A DNA stretch of 8,556 bases from Candidatus Agrococcus pullicola (lineage in GTDB: Bacteria > Actinomycetota > Actinomycetes > Actinomycetales > Microbacteriaceae). Position 1 is the stretch's first letter, and every line of letters begins with the position of its first letter. Shown piece after piece: positions 6,022-8,556 of the stretch. The stretch spans positions 1-8,556 of the forward strand of contig DXDC01000028.1 of assembly GCA_019115685.1 (NCBI GenBank), given 5' to 3'. The notes under the pieces are model-generated. The model saw only the letters and a list, made by a program, of their open reading frames with translations. It ran no database searches and was not told the origin of the DNA. Position numbers and translations under genes: made by a program.

Positions 6022-6027
6022 GAGAGG
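6022..6027 (+). promoter_or_regulatory. Ribosome binding site of the FCD regulator
   Basis: GAGAGG lies 9 nt before GTG 6037. An in-frame TAG at 6013-6015 prevents any longer N-terminus. Confidence 0.5.
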
Positions 6028-6036
6028 CTTGGGAAC

Positions 6037-6825
6037 GTGACAGCAAAACACTCCTCCAGGAATGCCTGGGACCACATGAGCAGAGATGAGCGTATCCTCG
6101 CCGAATTCATGATGGAAGTCGACGGGCTCGTCGGCGCAGCTCGCGCACATCGATATCTCACCGAGCGGGGGGCGAGTGTCAGTCAAGCGACAGTGTCGCG
6201 GATGCTGCTCCGTCTCGATGAGCTCGGCATGACGGAATCGGTAGGTCGGAGCGGCCGTAAGCTCACCGAAGCTGCAAGGCTCATGATGGCGCGAGCGTCT
6301 CAGCACCGGCGCCGAAACCAGTTGATCGATGACATTTTTGATGAGGCGGATCGATCGGAACTCATCGACCTTTTGGAGTTGCGGAAAGTCATAGAGGCGG
6401 AGGCGTCGGCTTTGGCCTGTGACCGGTCGGATGCCAAGGATCATCTGGCGATGCTCACGAACCTGGCGGCCTACGACGAACACTCCCTTCGAGGCGGAGA
6501 TTTCTCAAGAGACGCCATCGAATTCCATGTGCTGTTGTGCAGGGCCACGCACAGTGCACCATACGCGCTGATCGCTGAAGCGCTATATCCCGAGATGCAC
6601 CGACTGGAACCGCTAGTCGTTGCTGCGGCGCATAAAGCAGGAGAGAAAAGTCGATCTAGCGGAGAACACGCCTCTATCGCCCGTGCCGTTATGAGGGGTG
6701 ACGCGGAACAGAGCCGTCGTCTAACTGTCGAGCACTTCGACACGATGATCCGATGGCTCTCCGGGATCTCGGAGAGCGATTTCGTTGCGCTCATCCGGGA
6801 AGTCGGCGGTGGGGTGAATCGCTGA
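6037..6825 (+). CDS. FCD-domain transcriptional regulator with an atypical winged-helix domain
   Basis: A 262-residue cytoplasmic regulator. Residues about 18-82 form a winged helix: RILAEFMMEVDGLVGAARAH, SVSQATVSRMLLRLDELGM (47-65) as recognition helix, then SVGRSGRKLTEAA as the wing. This resembles the HTH_12 type (PF08461, seen in NrpR) more than the GntR type usual with FCD domains. Residues about 107-240 are an FCD ligand-binding domain: LLELRKVIEAEASALA, FHVLLCRATHSAPYALIAEALYPEM, EHASIARAVMRGDAEQSRR and a final helix with VEHFDTM. Of the usual metal ligands His164, His211 and His233 are present, but the residue four before His164 is Ala160, with Asp159 next to it. The ligand is probably a small organic acid. 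It likely controls the downstream symporter-amidohydrolase genes, where a palindrome lies at 6856-6875. GTG 6037 is used; ATG 6076 is a possible shorter start. Confidence 0.8.
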   Translation: MTAKHSSRNAWDHMSRDERILAEFMMEVDGLVGAARAHRYLTERGASVSQATVSRMLLRLDELGMTESVGRSGRKLTEAARLMMARASQHRRRNQLIDDIFDEADRSELIDLLELRKVIEAEASALACDRSDAKDHLAMLTNLAAYDEHSLRGGDFSRDAIEFHVLLCRATHSAPYALIAEALYPEMHRLEPLVVAAAHKAGEKSRSSGEHASIARAVMRGDAEQSRRLTVEHFDTMIRWLSGISESDFVALIREVGGGVNR

Positions 6826-6855
6826 AAACTCGCTTCATCAAGAATGATGATTTGA

Positions 6856-6875
6856 CTTCCTCAAATGTGAGGAAG
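6856..6875. promoter_or_regulatory. Perfect 8+8 bp palindrome, candidate operator of the FCD regulator
   Basis: CTTCCTCA (6856-6863), AATG, TGAGGAAG (6868-6875): an exact dyad with a 4-bp spacer in the 118-bp gap between the regulator and the symporter. It overlaps a TTGACT hexamer (6852-6857) and sits where the -35 of the candidate TGcTACCGT promoter would be. No run of T follows, so it is unlikely to be a terminator for the regulator. A second dyad, TTTGA-n5-TCAAA (6851-6865), overlaps its left arm. Confidence 0.65.
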
Positions 6876-6878
6876 GTG

Positions 6879-6887
6879 TGCTACCGT
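6879..6887 (+). promoter_or_regulatory. Candidate extended -10 promoter of the symporter-amidohydrolase operon
   Basis: TGC-TACCGT fits an extended -10 (TGn-TAnnnT). The TTGACT at 6852-6857 is 24 bp away, too far for a normal -35, so the promoter may be weak or depend on the regulator. The predicted leader before GTG 6944 is about 50 nt. Confidence 0.35.
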
Positions 6888-6943
6888 GGTGCCACTTCAA
6901 TGACGAACTCGGCATTGGCCGAAATGGAGCGAAGCGAGGCACC

Positions 6944-8260
6944 GTGGCATCACCGCATACATCACAGAGGCAGCCCTCACGACATGAGCTGAAGCGAGCA
7001 AGGAAGGCGGCGACCGGTGCGTTCGTCGGAACTTCTTTAGAGTTCTACGACTTCTACATTTACGCCACAGCGTCGGCTCTGGTGTTTGGAACGGTATTCT
7101 TCCCCGAGAACGAGAATCCGTTCATCGGTACGATGTCCGCTTTTGCGGTGTTCGGAGTTGGGTTCCTCGCACGCCCCCTCGGTGCGATCGTGATCGGTCA
7201 TATCGGTGACAGGCAAGGGCGCAAAAAGGCTCTGATCATCTCCCTCATGATGATGGGGATTGCCACGTTCCTTATCGGATTCATCCCCGGGTACGACACC
7301 ATCGGACTCTGGGCTCCCGCCGCACTTGTGCTACTTCGCTTGATTCAGGGATTTGCGATCGGTGGCGAGTGGGGTGGAGCGGCCCTGATCTCCACGGAGA
7401 GTGCACCAGAAGGCCGCGTGAACTTCTTCGGCGCATTCACACAACTCGGTTCTCCTGCCGGGACGGTAATGTCCTCCGGCATGTTCGCCCTAGTAGGGCT
7501 TGGAGGGCAGGAGGTTCTGGAAGCCTGGGCGTGGCGAATCCCATTCTGGTTCGCGGGGGTCCTGGTTGTCGTCGGGCTCATCCTCCGTGTCCGTCTCGAA
7601 GAGTCTCCAGTATTCAAACGTGCAGTAGGAGAACACGAGAAGCGAAAGCTCCCGTTCATCGAGGTCTTCCGAAAGGAATGGAAGTCCGTGCTCGCGGGCG
7701 TACTACTCGTTGCTCACGGTATTGGGGGCTTTTACGTAACGGGGACATTGTTCCTTTCGTATGCCACGCAGGGGGAGGGGCTTGATAGTTCTCCCCTGTT
7801 GATTGGGCAGACCATTGCCGCGGCCTCCAGCTTCGTTACCTTCCCCATCGTTGCTGCCATGGCCGACAAGCTCGGAGAGCGCCGAGTTCTGATTGCATCA
7901 GCGGTGCTGGTGATCATCTTCGCGGCACCGCACTTCTTGGTCGTGGCCTCGGGGAACTACGTTCTGATCAGCTTGATGTTGGTGGTTACACAGACAGTTG
8001 GAGCGGGTGCGTGGGTGTGCATCCCTGGCTTCCTGGGGCGTGCGTTTGCGCCGGAGACCCGCTACACGGGCATCTCGCTCGCCTACCAGATAGCTTCGAT
8101 CCTCTTCGGCGGCATTCTGCCATCCGTGGGCGCCGCGATCCTCGCGGTAACCGCGGGAGGTGTGTTGGGTCCGGTACTGATTCTGGCGGGCCTTGCCGTC
8201 CTGGTCATGATCGGCGCCATTCTTGTACATCGCATCGTGAAGGAGCGTGAAGCAGCATGA
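6944..8260 (+). CDS. MHS-family MFS metabolite:H+ symporter
   Basis: A 438-residue inner-membrane symporter with twelve helices. Family marks: ATGAFVGTSLEFYDFYIYATA at the first helix (split here as GTSLEFYDF, 29-37), ARPLGAIVIGHIGDRQGRKK (76-95) containing motif A, RLIQGFAIGGEWGGA (132-146) and LEESPVF (218-224). These place it in the metabolite:H+ symporter group (shikimate, proline/betaine, alpha-ketoglutarate, citrate carriers); the exact substrate is not readable. An open frame exists from GTG 6878, but GTG 6944 is preferred. It gives the short polar N-terminus usual for the family, has GAGG at 6936-6939 four bases upstream, and lies downstream of the candidate promoter. Its stop overlaps the ATG of the amidohydrolase (ATGA), so the two are almost certainly one operon. 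Confidence 0.85.
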   Translation: MASPHTSQRQPSRHELKRARKAATGAFVGTSLEFYDFYIYATASALVFGTVFFPENENPFIGTMSAFAVFGVGFLARPLGAIVIGHIGDRQGRKKALIISLMMMGIATFLIGFIPGYDTIGLWAPAALVLLRLIQGFAIGGEWGGAALISTESAPEGRVNFFGAFTQLGSPAGTVMSSGMFALVGLGGQEVLEAWAWRIPFWFAGVLVVVGLILRVRLEESPVFKRAVGEHEKRKLPFIEVFRKEWKSVLAGVLLVAHGIGGFYVTGTLFLSYATQGEGLDSSPLLIGQTIAAASSFVTFPIVAAMADKLGERRVLIASAVLVIIFAAPHFLVVASGNYVLISLMLVVTQTVGAGAWVCIPGFLGRAFAPETRYTGISLAYQIASILFGGILPSVGAAILAVTAGGVLGPVLILAGLAVLVMIGAILVHRIVKEREAA

Positions 8261-8556
8261 GTCCCGTTATCGAATACACCGCACCATGGATAGTTGCATT
8301 TCAGGACGGTGAGCATCGTCTACTGCGGAACGGTGCCGTGGTCATCGAGGGCGACAGCGTCGTCCATGTCGGTAAACCGGGCGAGGTTCGGGCCGACCGC
8401 ACCGAGAACACCGACAGCATCATCGCTCCTGGATTCATCTCCATGCATACGCATATGCAGGAGTCTCCGGCTGACAAGGGCATTGCCGAGGACATGGAGA
8501 AGCGGCAATTCTGGTCTACCAACCTGATCGAGATACTCCCGCCTAGAGCGAAGGCG
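8257..8556 (+). CDS. Amidohydrolase-superfamily enzyme (cytosine deaminase/chlorohydrolase-like), partial
   Basis: The first 100 codons are visible; the gene runs off the right edge. The N-terminus has the small beta domain typical of this superfamily (RLLRNGAVVIEGDSVVHVGK), then APGFISMHTHMQES (57-70), where His64 and His66 form the HxH metal-binding motif at the end of strand 1 of the TIM barrel. The order resembles metal-dependent deaminases and hydrolases such as guanine deaminase, TrzN/AtzA and 5'-deoxyadenosine deaminase. The substrate is unknown because the other ligands (His, His, Asp) lie outside the window. ATG 8257 overlaps the stop of the symporter by four bases, and AAGGAG lies at 8240-8245 with a rather long 11-nt spacer. 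The protein probably acts in the cytoplasm on the imported compound. Confidence 0.75.
   Translation, partial: MSPVIEYTAPWIVAFQDGEHRLLRNGAVVIEGDSVVHVGKPGEVRADRTENTDSIIAPGFISMHTHMQESPADKGIAEDMEKRQFWSTNLIEILPPRAKA

Larger units (their letters stand above)
5833..6036. other. Divergent intergenic region between the MFS gene and the FCD regulator
   Basis: This 204-bp gap is the longest in the window. It contains the candidate TAGGCT box of the minus-strand MFS gene, two back-to-back inverted repeats at 5860-5884, a short palindrome ACCCGGGT at 5926-5933, and the GAGAGG ribosome site (6022-6027) of the regulator. Overlapping open frames in both directions look like non-coding background. I could not place a convincing promoter for the regulator. 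Confidence 0.6.

Noticed and set aside
6056..6069. Inverted repeat CCAGG-AATG-CCTGG in the start of the FCD regulator gene
   Set aside because: Short arms, inside coding sequence, and unlike the other candidate operators; probably chance.
5842..6483. 213-codon minus-strand frame opposite the FCD regulator
   Set aside because: No recognisable domain; it is the complement of a well-supported regulator and of its upstream gap.
6878..6943. Longer N-terminus of the MHS symporter from GTG 6878
   Set aside because: It would begin inside the candidate -10 region with no ribosome site and adds 22 residues not typical of the family.

Overview
The window is high-GC bacterial DNA that looks actinobacterial, probably from the order Micrococcales. 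The grounds are GTG starts, a partial N-terminus resembling the actinobacterial 'Sensor' domain of histidine kinases, small Pro/Gln/Tyr-rich DUF4190-like membrane proteins, and several start codons sitting 6-7 nt behind a TAnnnT box, as in leaderless transcripts. The lineage is inferred from style, not from a database match.

Layout, left to right. (1) 1-368, minus: N-terminus of a membrane sensor protein running off the left edge. (2) 522-1472, plus: an ACR3/bile-acid-symporter-type transporter. (3) 1487-1956, plus: a DUF4190-like small membrane protein whose frame is broken near a C3A4 run. (4) 1968-2867, minus: an EamA (drug/metabolite) transporter. (5) 2979-3449, plus: an intact paralogue of (3), divergent from the EamA gene. 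(6) 5832-3458, minus: a two-gene unit of a YnfM-like MFS transporter followed, 11 nt later, by a diaminopropionate ammonia-lyase-like PLP enzyme. (7) 6037-8556, plus: a probable catabolic unit of an FCD-domain regulator, an MHS-family (shikimate/proline-betaine type) symporter and an amidohydrolase cut by the right edge.

How the genes work together. In (7), the regulator lies upstream of an 8+8 bp perfect palindrome at the symporter promoter, and the symporter stop overlaps the amidohydrolase start (ATGA). This reads as 'sense, import, hydrolyse' for one unknown small organic acid or N-containing compound. In (6), the stop codon of the transporter lies inside the Shine-Dalgarno sequence of the lyase, suggesting coupled translation and a shared substrate, perhaps an amino acid. 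The stretch 1-3449 looks like ordinary chromosome with mixed transporters.

I see no RNA gene, CRISPR array, insertion sequence or phage gene. No gene-free stretch exceeds 300 bases; the longest is 5833-6036. I did not find a convincing wholly new system. The best leads are the frameshifted paralogue, the regulator with an FCD domain but a non-GntR-like DNA-binding domain together with its candidate operator, and the recurrent leaderless-promoter geometry.
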